Source: Bacteroidales bacterium
GTDB taxonomy: Bacteria > Bacteroidota > Bacteroidia > Bacteroidales > UBA932
DNA length: 26,241 nucleotides
Direction of reading: 5' to 3'
Assembly: GCA_024689525.1 (NCBI GenBank)
Contig: JAILDI010000001.1
Coordinates: forward strand, 1 to 26,241
Every line of letters begins with the position of its first letter. The first letter of the stretch is position 1. The notes under the pieces are model-generated. The model had not been told where the DNA came from and searched no databases. It saw only the letters and a list, made by a program, of their open reading frames with translations. Position numbers and translations under genes: made by a program. Of this stretch, positions 15,425-24,479 are shown one piece after another.

Positions 15425-17128
15425 CTACCTGGCATATTCTGAGTTATCCAACGCACCGCCGCTGTAGCTCACCTGGTCGGCCGGGATTGGCCAATACCTG
15501 TGGCATGGACGGATATTGTTTTGAAGGTACTTGCTGTCGTTGTAGGCTTTGGTACGATCGTACCAGATGCCCCAACGCACAAGGTCATACTTTCTGGTAA
15601 ATTCTCCAAATAGTTCCTTCGCCCTCTCGCGACGGATTTCCTCCATAAGGGCATCGTTACTCCCCATCATTCCGGCATAGGTGAGCGGGGAGAGGCCGGC
15701 GCGCGTTCTGGTAATGTTAAGGTACTGGCACGCCAGTGTCCCGTCTCCAAGATGCAGAAGAGCTTCGGCCTTCATCAAAAGGACATCGGCAAAACGGAAG
15801 AAACGGTAATTGTTGTTGTCCTTGTTGTTGTACATACCGGGGCACCAGAACTTGTTTCCAAGCCAAGGGCGTGAAGAGGTCCCGCCGGAAGACGAACTGC
15901 CAAAGAAGAAAAACATCACCTGCCTATACGCCCTGGCGGAATCTTCTGCCTTATAACCGGACCATCTCCAGGCAAGGTTGCCCGATCCGCCGCGCGGGGA
16001 ATCCGAGGCATTGGAATACTCTCCCGAGCGAAGATCCTCAGAGGCATAAGGGAGAAGTTGCTGATAATAGTAACCCGTGGGGCGAACGGCCGCGCTAGTA
16101 CGTGCATAACCACCCAGCTCTGGAATCACTATGCCGTCATAGTAATCCGAACCAGACTGGGCGCCCGCGTCTTCCCTGGCTTCCGAATCGTCCTCTGGGT
16201 CATAATCCTCGGGAACCAGAGAAAAGGATCTCCTTGTGGGCATCGTTACCGGGGCAATGGCTCCGTTAATCTGAAGACCATAGGAATCCACCTGATTCCC
16301 TATTTCCCAGATCGATTCCGCAATATACTTGTTGGTAAACGGAATATCGGCCAGGGGATAATCCTGACCAAAGGATTCGGGGGAATTAACATATTTCCCA
16401 TAGATGTCTTCAAGTGCCGATGTGAACTCGAGAACCGTGTCCCACTCCTGGTTCCAGATGGCGCATTTTGCTCCAAGCATAAGTCCCACGGCAGCACCTG
16501 CCCGGTAATTCTCGCCCGTATATGTCCTCTGCATTGGAAGAGCCTTCTTCTCCAGTATCCATTTTCTCATCCAGAGTATGCAGGAATCTCGCGTTGCAGA
16601 AGCGGACATCCTTGGAAGGGTTGCAATGCGTGAGCGATTTTCTTCGGTGACCTTTTCTGTATAGAAAGGAACGTCTCCGAAGGAACTTGTCAGCAGATAC
16701 AGATACATTGCCCGAAGCACCTGGGCTTCAGCCTCCAATGGGGCCGTGTCTGTTTCGGTCACATAGCCTTTATCCATGGCAGCATGCATGTCGGCGATGA
16801 TCGAGTTCGTATACATCAAGCCCTGATATCCGCTTCTCCACAAGGTGGCAGCAAAGCTGGGGCGTGCTGGAGAAACATCGCAGTTTGCATCATAAGCAGT
16901 ACTGGAAGCAAGATACATAAGGTCTGTATCGGCCTCTGTCATCAACCAGAAGCCTCTTGCCGACATAATGCTTCTCATTGGAGTATAACATCCTGTGATT
17001 CCGCTTCTGATCTGGGCGGCGGAGCGATAGTATGTCTCTGATGTTGCAGCGCTACGCATATCCTCTTTGAGGCATGAACTCAGCAACGGCACCACGGTGC
17101 ATATAATCAGTATTGTCCTCTTTATCAT
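15425..17128 (-). CDS. susD: SusD/RagB family nutrient-binding lipoprotein
   Basis: A 567-aa lipoprotein, start 17128, with signal MIKRTILIICTVVPLLSSC (Cys19). The helical SusD fold is shown by the N-terminal ITGCYTPMRSI and the diagnostic C-terminal blocks RFFRFADVLLMKAEALLHL, ARTRAGL-type NITRTRAGLSPL, and LFGEFTRKYDLVRWGIW. SusD proteins cap the extracellular face of SusC and bind oligosaccharide before import. The gene lies 6 bp after SusC, the usual arrangement. The symbol is a family label and says nothing of starch as substrate. Confidence 0.96.
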   Translation of the reverse strand: MIKRTILIICTVVPLLSSCLKEDMRSAATSETYYRSAAQIRSGITGCYTPMRSIMSARGFWLMTEADTDLMYLASSTAYDANCDVSPARPSFAATLWRSGYQGLMYTNSIIADMHAAMDKGYVTETDTAPLEAEAQVLRAMYLYLLTSSFGDVPFYTEKVTEENRSRIATLPRMSASATRDSCILWMRKWILEKKALPMQRTYTGENYRAGAAVGLMLGAKCAIWNQEWDTVLEFTSALEDIYGKYVNSPESFGQDYPLADIPFTNKYIAESIWEIGNQVDSYGLQINGAIAPVTMPTRRSFSLVPEDYDPEDDSEAREDAGAQSGSDYYDGIVIPELGGYARTSAAVRPTGYYYQQLLPYASEDLRSGEYSNASDSPRGGSGNLAWRWSGYKAEDSARAYRQVMFFFFGSSSSGGTSSRPWLGNKFWCPGMYNNKDNNNYRFFRFADVLLMKAEALLHLGDGTLACQYLNITRTRAGLSPLTYAGMMGSNDALMEEIRRERAKELFGEFTRKYDLVRWGIWYDRTKAYNDSKYLQNNIRPCHRYWPIPADQVSYSGGALDNSEYAR

Positions 17129-17134
17129 AGCCCG

Positions 17135-20100
17135 TCAGAATTTAATATTGATGTTAAATGCCGCGGTTCTGGGACGCGGGAATGAACCGTTGTCCAGCCT
17201 GTACACGGATGAAGACGTGTTCACGTCAGGGTCGAAGCCCGGATATGATTTCCACAGAAGGAGGTTTTCACCCACAATTCCAACCGAGCATGTCTTGATA
17301 TATTTCTTTACCTTTTTGCCGAGAGGGACGTCATAGTCCAGAGACAGGGTCTTCAAGCGCAGATAAGAAGCGTCATAGACATGTCTGGAAGAGGCTTGAA
17401 CATCATCAAAACCGGCCTTAACGATATCTGAATCCGGATTCTGCTCTGTCCATGCATCCATCATATACCTATATTTATTATAGGAAGAGGTGCCGGAGCC
17501 AAGCCATAGTTCGCCTATATTGTAAATACTTCCGCCGATTGACCAGGTAACATAGATTCCCAGATTCAGCTTGTTCCATAGGCGGAAATCATTCTGGATG
17601 CCACCATAAAGAATGGCGTCTGATGTGCCCAGGTAAACCATATCATTCTGGTCCAGCATGCCATCGTGATTCATATCTGCATATTTTGGATGGCCTAGTC
17701 CGCTTCCCTGGGTGCCGGGCTTCACTTGCGATACGTAAGCATGTGTGACTTCGTTGCGATCAATCTCGTCCTGGGTGTGCCATACTCCTTCATACTTGTA
17801 TCCCCATAGCGCATTTACCGGATAACCCTTGCGGTATCCGTACATATACTGGGTGGTATTCCGGGGATTCATATAAGTGGGAACAACCTCGGATTCGGAT
17901 CCTACACCCGTTACGATTTGACTATTGTGGGAAGCTGTTAGCGTCGTTGTCCATTCGAAATCGCGCTTCTTGATATTCTTTGTAATCAGTGTAAACTCTA
18001 CACCTTGGTTTCGAGTAGAACCCGCATTAGCATAATACGTATTATAACCAGTTGTCTGTGCGTTTCTTACGCTAAGAAGAAGGTCTTCTGTCCAAGAAAC
18101 ATACGCGTCAATCTCCAACCTTAACCTGTTCTGCCAGACAGCAAAGTCGAATCCGGCATTGATGGCCGATGTGGTTTCCCAAGTAAGATAGGAATTCTGA
18201 AGTTTGGAAGGATAAAAACCGGTTTCCCTGTCGTTGCCATATAACCAGTTGCCCATAGAGGACCCCAGAGAAGCCAGGGACATATACGGAGAAATGGCAT
18301 CATTCCCGCTCCGTCCCGCGCTCAACCTGAATGACATATCGTTAAGCCAGGTGGCTTTTGAGAACCAAGGCTCGTTCATAATAGACCAGCGAAGTGCAAT
18401 GGCCGGGAAGAATCCCCACTTCTTGTTGTCTGCAAAATTGGAGGCACCATCGGCCCTAGCGGTTGCCGTGATATAATAACGCTTGCGATAATTGAAATTC
18501 ACACGGCCGAAGGCTGACAACTTATTGATCCGGTTCCAGTAAGATGTGGGAGTAAAATTGACCGGAGAATCCAGACCAGCCATATTGTACCAAAGCAGGG
18601 AATCATCAAGATAACCGGTTCCCGAGTAATTCTCGCCGGAAATGGTGGTTTGGTCGAAGGTGAAACCAGCAAGGGTTTCCAGTTCCCACCTACTGCGTGA
18701 ACGCTTATAATTAAGGGTGAGTTCTGCGAGATACTTGTCTTTGTCGTAATGGGTACGACGAGCAGTGCCTCCCGTGTCGTTCGCGTTTGCAACTGCAAGG
18801 GTTGAAGGAGAATAATAACCGCCGTCACTGCGTGTGGTGGTACGCGAGGCGCGGGCTTCAGCCCACAGGCGCGGGTTGAAGTTGTATCGCAGGTTGGCGG
18901 AAAGCAACAGTTGTTCGTTTTTCGTTTTGCTGGTCACATTGCGCGCCACAAGATAAGGGCTGTTGAAAGGCAGACCGCCGTACGACTCACCGTCCCCAAA
19001 CTTGTTCCAGGTATCTTCCTTGTCCAGCATTGGAGACAGGAATATGGCGGCAGAGGTGTTTGTCCCGGTAATTGATGCCACCGGATTGTCTTTATCGCTG
19101 AGGACGAAGTTTACGTTCACGCCCCAAGTGAGTCGTTGTTTTATTTTGCTGCTAAGTTTTATGGAACCGGTATATTTACGAAGGCCGGAACCGATAATCA
19201 CAGAGGGGGTGTTGTTGTAACCAAATGATGTTGTCCAGCTCGTTCCTCCGTTAATTCCATGAAGGTTCAGATGGTGGTTTCTGTAAAAAGCCGTTTGGGA
19301 AAGTGCTTTTATCCAATCGGTTCCGGTGTCGCGGTAAATATCCGTATCTGGATAAGGAATGCGGCTGGAGCCAAGATTTGTCGATACCAAATTTCTCCAC
19401 CTGGCATATTCTTCAGCGTTCATCAGGTCCTGGCCGCCAGCTATACCGGAAACGCCAATGGTACTTTTGAACCGCGCCGCAAAAACGCCAGTTTGCTTGT
19501 TAGGGGTCTGCGTCGTTACCAGTATGACGCCATTTGCACCCCTTGAACCATATATGGCGGTGGACGACACATCCTTAAGGAGCGAGATGCTAACAATATC
19601 CGAAGGGTTAAGGTCTGACAGGCTCTCAACCGCATCCACAATCCCATCCACCACAATCAGAGGCTCGTTTCCTGCCGATATGGACCGGCTTCCTCGTATA
19701 CGGATAGAGCCGGCCTCGCCAACCTCTCCCGTTCCGGACGAGAACTCAGCTCCCGCAATCCTGCCTTGAAGAGCCTGTGTAACTGAGGATGCAGGAATAT
19801 TCTCCAGTTGTTCCATTTCTACAACTGCCACGCTACCGGTAAGGTCTCCTTTTTTCGAAGTGCCGTAACCGATTACCACAACAGCCTCCAGTGCTTCATT
19901 GTCCATTTTAAGGACCACGTCTATCTGGGTTCGTCCGTCAACGGCTTCAATGGCCGATTTGAATCCAATGCAAGAAATCTCAAGGAAGGCCTGCGGAGGC
20001 ACGTTTATACTGTATTTTCCGTTTGCATCGGCCATTACGCCGTAGGTGGGGTTTCCGCGCTCCATAATTGTGGCGCCAGCAACCGGAACACCGGCTTCAT

Positions 20101-20194
20101 CTTTCACCACGCCGCTGACAGAAACCTTGTCCTGAGCCGCCAGCGTTATGGCGAAACAGGCGATTAGGAAAGAAATAATAATTCTCAGTTTCAT
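17135..20194 (-). CDS. susC: SusC/RagA family TonB-linked outer-membrane transporter
   Basis: A 1019-aa transporter with a signal peptide (cleavage near ITLAAQ) starting at ATG 20194, 5 bp after the upstream stop. Residues 24-98 are the CarboxypepD-regulatory-like domain (VSGVVKDEAGVPVAGATI). Residues about 105-230 are the plug, including VVVIGYGTSKKGDLTGSV and the SusC signature STAIYGSRGANGVILVTT (212-228). The rest is a 22-strand barrel ending FNINIKF. It imports large oligosaccharides with SusD as lid. The family symbol does not imply starch. Confidence 0.97.
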   Translation of the reverse strand: MKLRIIISFLIACFAITLAAQDKVSVSGVVKDEAGVPVAGATIMERGNPTYGVMADANGKYSINVPPQAFLEISCIGFKSAIEAVDGRTQIDVVLKMDNEALEAVVVIGYGTSKKGDLTGSVAVVEMEQLENIPASSVTQALQGRIAGAEFSSGTGEVGEAGSIRIRGSRSISAGNEPLIVVDGIVDAVESLSDLNPSDIVSISLLKDVSSTAIYGSRGANGVILVTTQTPNKQTGVFAARFKSTIGVSGIAGGQDLMNAEEYARWRNLVSTNLGSSRIPYPDTDIYRDTGTDWIKALSQTAFYRNHHLNLHGINGGTSWTTSFGYNNTPSVIIGSGLRKYTGSIKLSSKIKQRLTWGVNVNFVLSDKDNPVASITGTNTSAAIFLSPMLDKEDTWNKFGDGESYGGLPFNSPYLVARNVTSKTKNEQLLLSANLRYNFNPRLWAEARASRTTTRSDGGYYSPSTLAVANANDTGGTARRTHYDKDKYLAELTLNYKRSRSRWELETLAGFTFDQTTISGENYSGTGYLDDSLLWYNMAGLDSPVNFTPTSYWNRINKLSAFGRVNFNYRKRYYITATARADGASNFADNKKWGFFPAIALRWSIMNEPWFSKATWLNDMSFRLSAGRSGNDAISPYMSLASLGSSMGNWLYGNDRETGFYPSKLQNSYLTWETTSAINAGFDFAVWQNRLRLEIDAYVSWTEDLLLSVRNAQTTGYNTYYANAGSTRNQGVEFTLITKNIKKRDFEWTTTLTASHNSQIVTGVGSESEVVPTYMNPRNTTQYMYGYRKGYPVNALWGYKYEGVWHTQDEIDRNEVTHAYVSQVKPGTQGSGLGHPKYADMNHDGMLDQNDMVYLGTSDAILYGGIQNDFRLWNKLNLGIYVTWSIGGSIYNIGELWLGSGTSSYNKYRYMMDAWTEQNPDSDIVKAGFDDVQASSRHVYDASYLRLKTLSLDYDVPLGKKVKKYIKTCSVGIVGENLLLWKSYPGFDPDVNTSSSVYRLDNGSFPRPRTAAFNINIKF

Positions 20195-20199
20195 ATCTG

Positions 20200-21189
20200 T
20201 CAGTATTTAAGGACCACGGCAATCGGGCTATGTGTCATACCCGAAATGGGCGAGGGGAGAATATCCACGGAAGCCACCTTGTCCAGAACAGATGCGCTGA
20301 CATACACGTAGTCCGCCTGCCACTTGTGGCCGGTATTGTCCGTATAAGTTTCCACCCAACCCCTTGTTTTCATCCAAAGAAGGTCATACAGGTTATTCTG
20401 CCAAGCAAAGCGGTCTGAAATAAAATCGCTTCCTGATGCATCAGCCGGATACCATGACGGAGTATCCATATATCCCACCTGCATAGCGGAATAATGATAC
20501 ATCTGCCCGCAAACAATCCAGTCATTACCGTAAACAAGGGCATTTCCTATGCTGGACTGAACTGCTTCACGGAAAGAGGAGATGCGTTGTTTGTCACTCT
20601 GTCCCTCATAATTACAACCAAGGACATTCAGCCCGTCAATATTACCGGTTACCACTCCGTCAAGTACGCTCACCGTTGCACTATAACTCCGTACCCAATC
20701 TGCGACAGCTGCGGCCGAAGCGCCTTCTGTGGACGCCACAAGCAACTTTACCTCAACACTGGAGGGCGTTTCAAACTCAAGTTTCAAGGTGGGGTCGGCC
20801 GTAACAGAGATATTCTCCTCGGGAGTAAGGAATCCCCTTTGTGATATCAGGAGGGTATCGGCCTTTTTGCTGTCTTCCATGCAAATGGCAATGCGGCCGA
20901 TGCGGCCGGAGCGTAGATTCAGAATGTCGGACTGGTTGGAGTCGTAATGAAAGGTAAATGCACCTCTGCCATTCCCTCCCGGGACATCTGTTGAAATCCA
21001 AGAATCGACAGTTCGAAGACGCCATTGTCCTTCGGTTTCTACTAGAACCGAAACATCACCTCCAGAAGCGCCCACGCTGCAAACCGCCACGGCGTTTCCT
21101 GGCTGAAAGGCGGGAATCACATCAGCCTTCCTTGAACAGGAAAATATCAGCGCTACAGCTGCAAATAATATGAAGAGCCTAGTTTTCAT
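20200..21189 (-). CDS. BACON-domain lipoprotein with possible degenerate EEP-fold C-terminus
   Basis: A 329-aa lipoprotein. The ATG at 21189 overlaps the previous stop by 11 bp and opens the signal MKTRLFILFAAVALIFSC (Cys18). Residues about 35-117 match a BACON domain (VGASGGDVSVLVETEGQWRL, DSWISTDVPGG, TLLISQRG). Residues about 140-329 faintly follow the endonuclease/exonuclease/phosphatase layout: VKLLVAST, SATVSVLDGV where ADVVALQEV is usual, DWIVCGQMYH where a GDFN motif is usual, and ADYVYVSASVLDKV then GMTHSPIAVVL where IDYIFVS and SDHxPV are usual. The catalytic acids of that family would then be lost, leaving a non-catalytic, perhaps ligand-binding domain. The BACON call is firm; the second assignment is by eye only. 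It sits immediately before SusC, where surface glycan-binding proteins occur. Confidence 0.7.
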   Translation of the reverse strand: MKTRLFILFAAVALIFSCSRKADVIPAFQPGNAVAVCSVGASGGDVSVLVETEGQWRLRTVDSWISTDVPGGNGRGAFTFHYDSNQSDILNLRSGRIGRIAICMEDSKKADTLLISQRGFLTPEENISVTADPTLKLEFETPSSVEVKLLVASTEGASAAAVADWVRSYSATVSVLDGVVTGNIDGLNVLGCNYEGQSDKQRISSFREAVQSSIGNALVYGNDWIVCGQMYHYSAMQVGYMDTPSWYPADASGSDFISDRFAWQNNLYDLLWMKTRGWVETYTDNTGHKWQADYVYVSASVLDKVASVDILPSPISGMTHSPIAVVLKY

Positions 21190-22042
21190 CGAACTGCACA
21201 TTTACGGGTGTAAAACCTTCTGGGCCGTCGCTTCCAATAACCATAGATAACATGCTGAACGTCTCTGCGGCAACACGAGGGACAGATACTCCGGCGATAC
21301 TGCACACAAACGGCTGTTCTCCGGTAAAGTAAAACGCGATTTCCAGATCCGGATACTCAAAAGGGGGCAATACAATATAGAAAGGAACCAGATTCCCGGA
21401 TTTGTCACGAATGGAGACCGGCTGGTCAAATACCAGTTCCAGACCGTGTGACGCTCCGTTTCCAAACTGTATCCCCTCCGGCGTGACAATGCCGGTTCCG
21501 GCAAACGGAAGATCTTCGCAGCTAAGAGTTATTCCCTCCACCTTCAAATCTTCTTCCAGGGCAACCTTGATGGCAAGCATCCCATAAGGATATTCGAAAG
21601 AGAGTTTCCCGGCGCTCTCGAAACCGTAGGCAACTGGACTGTAAGCAAGGAACTGCTCCAGAGGGCCGTTTGCCTGAGTATATGCCTGCCGGCTGTCAAG
21701 GGCCGATGTCATCCTTCCCCATGAGCCGGTGTAAGACTCATCCCATGGGTAATAAGCAGATATATCACCCGCGACCTTCGGCCCATAAAAAACGGCTTCT
21801 GAAAGTGCGGCATCGGCTTTTCTGAGTAGATACTTCAGATTGGTCCCATCTTCGGAACCAGACACACCTATCGCGGACCCTTCCGGCCATACCCGGGAAT
21901 CATTACCCAAAAGAATGGACTCTATCTTAGCCTCGACGATGGTACGTCCCTCCAGGTTCAGCGGAGGTAGTTCCTCCGGAACCTTATCGACACATGCCGT
22001 AATGGCAAAGACAGTAAATATTGAGAGTAGATACTTCTTCAT
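21179..22042 (-). CDS. Fimbrillin-like (Mfa/FimA-type) lipoprotein
   Basis: A 287-aa lipoprotein. The start at 22042 gives MKKYLLSIFTVFAITAC with Cys17; an upstream in-frame ATG at 22084 would place extra residues before the signal and overlap the previous gene. Fimbrillin-type features are the early WPEGSAIGVSG, AVFYGPKVAGDISAYYPW, an AIKVAL strand after FEYPYGMLAIKV and the VPFYIVLPP strand. Such proteins are stalk or anchor subunits of Bacteroidales fimbriae, and related folds serve as surface glycan-binding or adhesion proteins. It lies 7 bp after a beta-helix lipoprotein that also has a fimbrillin-like head, so a surface assembly role is likely but unproven. Confidence 0.65.
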   Translation of the reverse strand: MKKYLLSIFTVFAITACVDKVPEELPPLNLEGRTIVEAKIESILLGNDSRVWPEGSAIGVSGSEDGTNLKYLLRKADAALSEAVFYGPKVAGDISAYYPWDESYTGSWGRMTSALDSRQAYTQANGPLEQFLAYSPVAYGFESAGKLSFEYPYGMLAIKVALEEDLKVEGITLSCEDLPFAGTGIVTPEGIQFGNGASHGLELVFDQPVSIRDKSGNLVPFYIVLPPFEYPDLEIAFYFTGEQPFVCSIAGVSVPRVAAETFSMLSMVIGSDGPEGFTPVNVQFDEN

Positions 22043-22049
22043 AGCACTA

Positions 22050-24470
22050 TTATTTACCATCCCAATACGTAACATTTTCCACACTCACCCCTGTATTGGC
22101 AGTAAAGCCTTGGCCGCACACCAGATTGGAAGCAATCTTATCCGCTCCATTGAATATATGTGCGTATCGGGGAGTATAGCTTTCGCCAGTAAGGTCTCCG
22201 TACACTGTATCGGCAAAGCAGTCTTGAGAGATATAGAGGTCTCCTCCCACTTTGCAGTCCTTGATTGATGAGCCGTTGACGTTGCCTTGCTGGTCCATAA
22301 GGGCTGATGCGCTGGTGGAAGTTCCGTTCCTGGTGGGGACTACCGCCACGATGGCGCGGTTGTCCTTGAAATTGGTGGTGCGGCTGAATCCGCCGTTGAA
22401 CCAAATACGGCAATCCTTGAACCTGAAAGGAGCAACGGTGTAGCCCACACCGCCCGCAATTGCAACGCTCTGGCGTTTGGCATCTCCTATAGTGGCGTTG
22501 ACTGTCGTCCCGCCGGTAAAAGAGAGATATCCTCCCCATCCAACCAGGCCGGCAGTAACGACACACTTGCAATTTGCGTTGATTTTGCGTTCCGGATCAG
22601 TGTCGTTCCACGCAACAATCTTTCCCGTAAAAGAGCAATTGTCGATTGTGGCATAAGAATCCTGCTTTCCGGCAAGCGCGCCGGCAAGTCCTGCGATATA
22701 AACCTTTCCGTAGCCCACCTTATACTGGATTCCGGTGATTGCCTTGCAGGAAATTTCCCCACTGCTGGAGCATCCGGTGAGGCTCACGGTAAAGCCGTTA
22801 TCGGCAGTGACCGTGGCAAGTTGGGCTTCATTCTGGTAGGAGGAAATGGCCGAAAACACCATCGGAGCAGCATTGCCGATGATTCCTCCTGCAAATACCG
22901 CAGGAGAATTGGAAGACCCGCCGCCAGCCGAAGTGACACCGGTGTCGCTCCATACAAGACTGCCCGAATTTGTACAATCTGAGACCGTGAGCGCATAGGA
23001 GTTGTCCCTCACCCAGGCAACTATTCCAGCAAGGGCTCCGTAACGGATGAAGTTGCCGGATGTCTGTCCGGAAGGATTCAGGGTAAGGGTTCCGCTATTG
23101 GAACAACCCGTGATGGAAACATCGGAGGTGAGGTCCTTCAACTGTCCAACTACTCCGGCAAGCTGTACGTTTCTTTTTCCGGCTGAGCAGTCGATATTCG
23201 AGGTTATGTTGCCCTCATTGCTGCAATTGGAAAGGGTGCCGCCGCTCATAGTGGCGACAACACCTGCAACGCACGCGACCGTTGCTTCAGCTGAAGTGTA
23301 CGTAATGTCCATCTTGTTCACGACATTCGTAATGGAGCCATTTCCGGAGAGTGAAGGAGACAGGGCAGCAAAGTAACTATCGCTGCCGTCGCCAGTCATC
23401 GACCCCTTGAGGGTAAGCCTTGTGATGCTGCCGGTGATTGTTCCGAACAATGGACCTTCGGCAGCATTGCGGGTGATGCTGTGCCCCTGACCGTCAAAGG
23501 AAAGGGTCCAGTCCTTCAGAGAGGTGAAGTTGTCGGAGGCAATGTCCGCACCGAGACGGACGGAGCCGTCCTTATAACGGTACTTGGACAAATCGCCCCC
23601 CGAGTTATAGGCAAGGGCGAATTCCTCCCACTCTTCGGCAGTTTCTATGTCTTTGGCGCCTGCGGCAAAAGCAACGTTTTCAAAGCAGTAAAGCCTTCCT
23701 GCAACGACATTTCCGGTTGGAGTCCAGCTGCAAAGCATCGAGCGGTGGTCGTCGGAACGCACAAAACTCAGTTGGAAACCGTCCTTATAATATCCGGCAG
23801 GGACGATGAACCAGAAGTTGGTTCCGCCGGGGCTCAGTGCAAGACCGTTTCCGATATCAAGTGTGATCGTATTAGTTCCTTCAGACGGGGTGAGAGTCCC
23901 GGTTTCCGGGTTCAGGATAAACTCTCCGGCTATTGGCAGTCCGGGAGAATACAGCGAAACAGAAGATATTTCCGCAGAAGCGGTGTCTTTAAGGTTTACC
24001 TTGATTGCGGCACAGAGGTTTTTGAGGTCAATTTTGTCTCCGCTTTCGGCATAGCCATACAGGAGAGCACAGCCATTGGCAAAAGTGGTGGAACTGTATT
24101 CCTGGACTTCGGGGATATGGATTTCCCAAGAGCCGTCTTCCGTTACTGCCTTAACCGCTTCTGCCGGGTAGAAGGCCTTGAAGGGGGCTGATATGCTTCG
24201 GAAAGAGAATTCAGCGTTACTCACTTTCGCGCCCGGAGACACATTAACGCTGGAAGATATCTGCCCGTTGACGAGTATTTTGTCGCCATCGGACCAGAAC
24301 ACCTTAAGCGGAGAGCCGCCACCTTCGCTGTCCAGCCAAGTTTTGGTTTCCACGGTCGAAATACCGGCCGTAAGCCTGGTTTCACCCCATCCGGCACTTG
24401 TATCCTGCACCTCGCGGGTGCAGGATACAAGCAGCAGAAGAATCAATCCGTAAAAGACTCTGCGTCTCAT
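22050..24470 (-). CDS. Lipoprotein with fimbrillin-like head and beta-helix (GLUG-type) repeats
   Basis: An 806-aa protein, start ATG 24470, 9 bp after the paralogue's stop, with lipobox LLLVSC (Cys17). Residues about 25-270 resemble the fimbrillin/Mfa sandwich (WSDGDKILVNG, PFKAFYPAEAV, SPGGTNFWFIVPAGYYKDGF). From residue 273 comes EEWEEFALAYNSGG then RLGADIASDNF and LSFDGQGHSITR, the opening of a right-handed parallel beta-helix. Repeats of the form N/T-CxNxGx(IT) and AGVVGxxxG follow to the C-terminus. No catalytic motif is evident. It is probably a surface adhesin or glycan-binding protein. A perfect 14-bp hairpin (24398-24430) spans its lipobox codons. Confidence 0.75.
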   Translation of the reverse strand: MRRRVFYGLILLLLVSCTREVQDTSAGWGETRLTAGISTVETKTWLDSEGGGSPLKVFWSDGDKILVNGQISSSVNVSPGAKVSNAEFSFRSISAPFKAFYPAEAVKAVTEDGSWEIHIPEVQEYSSTTFANGCALLYGYAESGDKIDLKNLCAAIKVNLKDTASAEISSVSLYSPGLPIAGEFILNPETGTLTPSEGTNTITLDIGNGLALSPGGTNFWFIVPAGYYKDGFQLSFVRSDDHRSMLCSWTPTGNVVAGRLYCFENVAFAAGAKDIETAEEWEEFALAYNSGGDLSKYRYKDGSVRLGADIASDNFTSLKDWTLSFDGQGHSITRNAAEGPLFGTITGSITRLTLKGSMTGDGSDSYFAALSPSLSGNGSITNVVNKMDITYTSAEATVACVAGVVATMSGGTLSNCSNEGNITSNIDCSAGKRNVQLAGVVGQLKDLTSDVSITGCSNSGTLTLNPSGQTSGNFIRYGALAGIVAWVRDNSYALTVSDCTNSGSLVWSDTGVTSAGGGSSNSPAVFAGGIIGNAAPMVFSAISSYQNEAQLATVTADNGFTVSLTGCSSSGEISCKAITGIQYKVGYGKVYIAGLAGALAGKQDSYATIDNCSFTGKIVAWNDTDPERKINANCKCVVTAGLVGWGGYLSFTGGTTVNATIGDAKRQSVAIAGGVGYTVAPFRFKDCRIWFNGGFSRTTNFKDNRAIVAVVPTRNGTSTSASALMDQQGNVNGSSIKDCKVGGDLYISQDCFADTVYGDLTGESYTPRYAHIFNGADKIASNLVCGQGFTANTGVSVENVTYWDGK
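24398..24430 (-). repeat. Perfect 14-bp hairpin over the lipobox codons
   Basis: TTGTATCCTGCACC (24398-24411) and GGTGCAGGATACAA (24417-24430) are exact reverse complements separated by TCGCG. In the mRNA the hairpin spans nucleotides 41-73 after the start codon, over codons for V-S-C-T-R-E-V-Q-D-T. There is no T-run after it, so it is not a simple terminator. A role in mRNA processing, stability or translation is possible but unproven. Confidence 0.85.
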
Positions 24471-24479
24471 ATGAGGTTG

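Noticed and set aside
20889..20910. Tandem ATGCGGCCG repeat
   Set aside because: Two copies only, explained by codons for repeated G-R-I in the BACON domain.
22043..22084. Upstream ATG for the fimbrillin-like lipoprotein
   Set aside because: It would add 14 residues before a clean lipoprotein signal and overlap the preceding gene's last codons.
23481..24191. 236-codon open frame on the plus strand
   Set aside because: Antisense to the 806-aa lipoprotein gene, without recognisable features.
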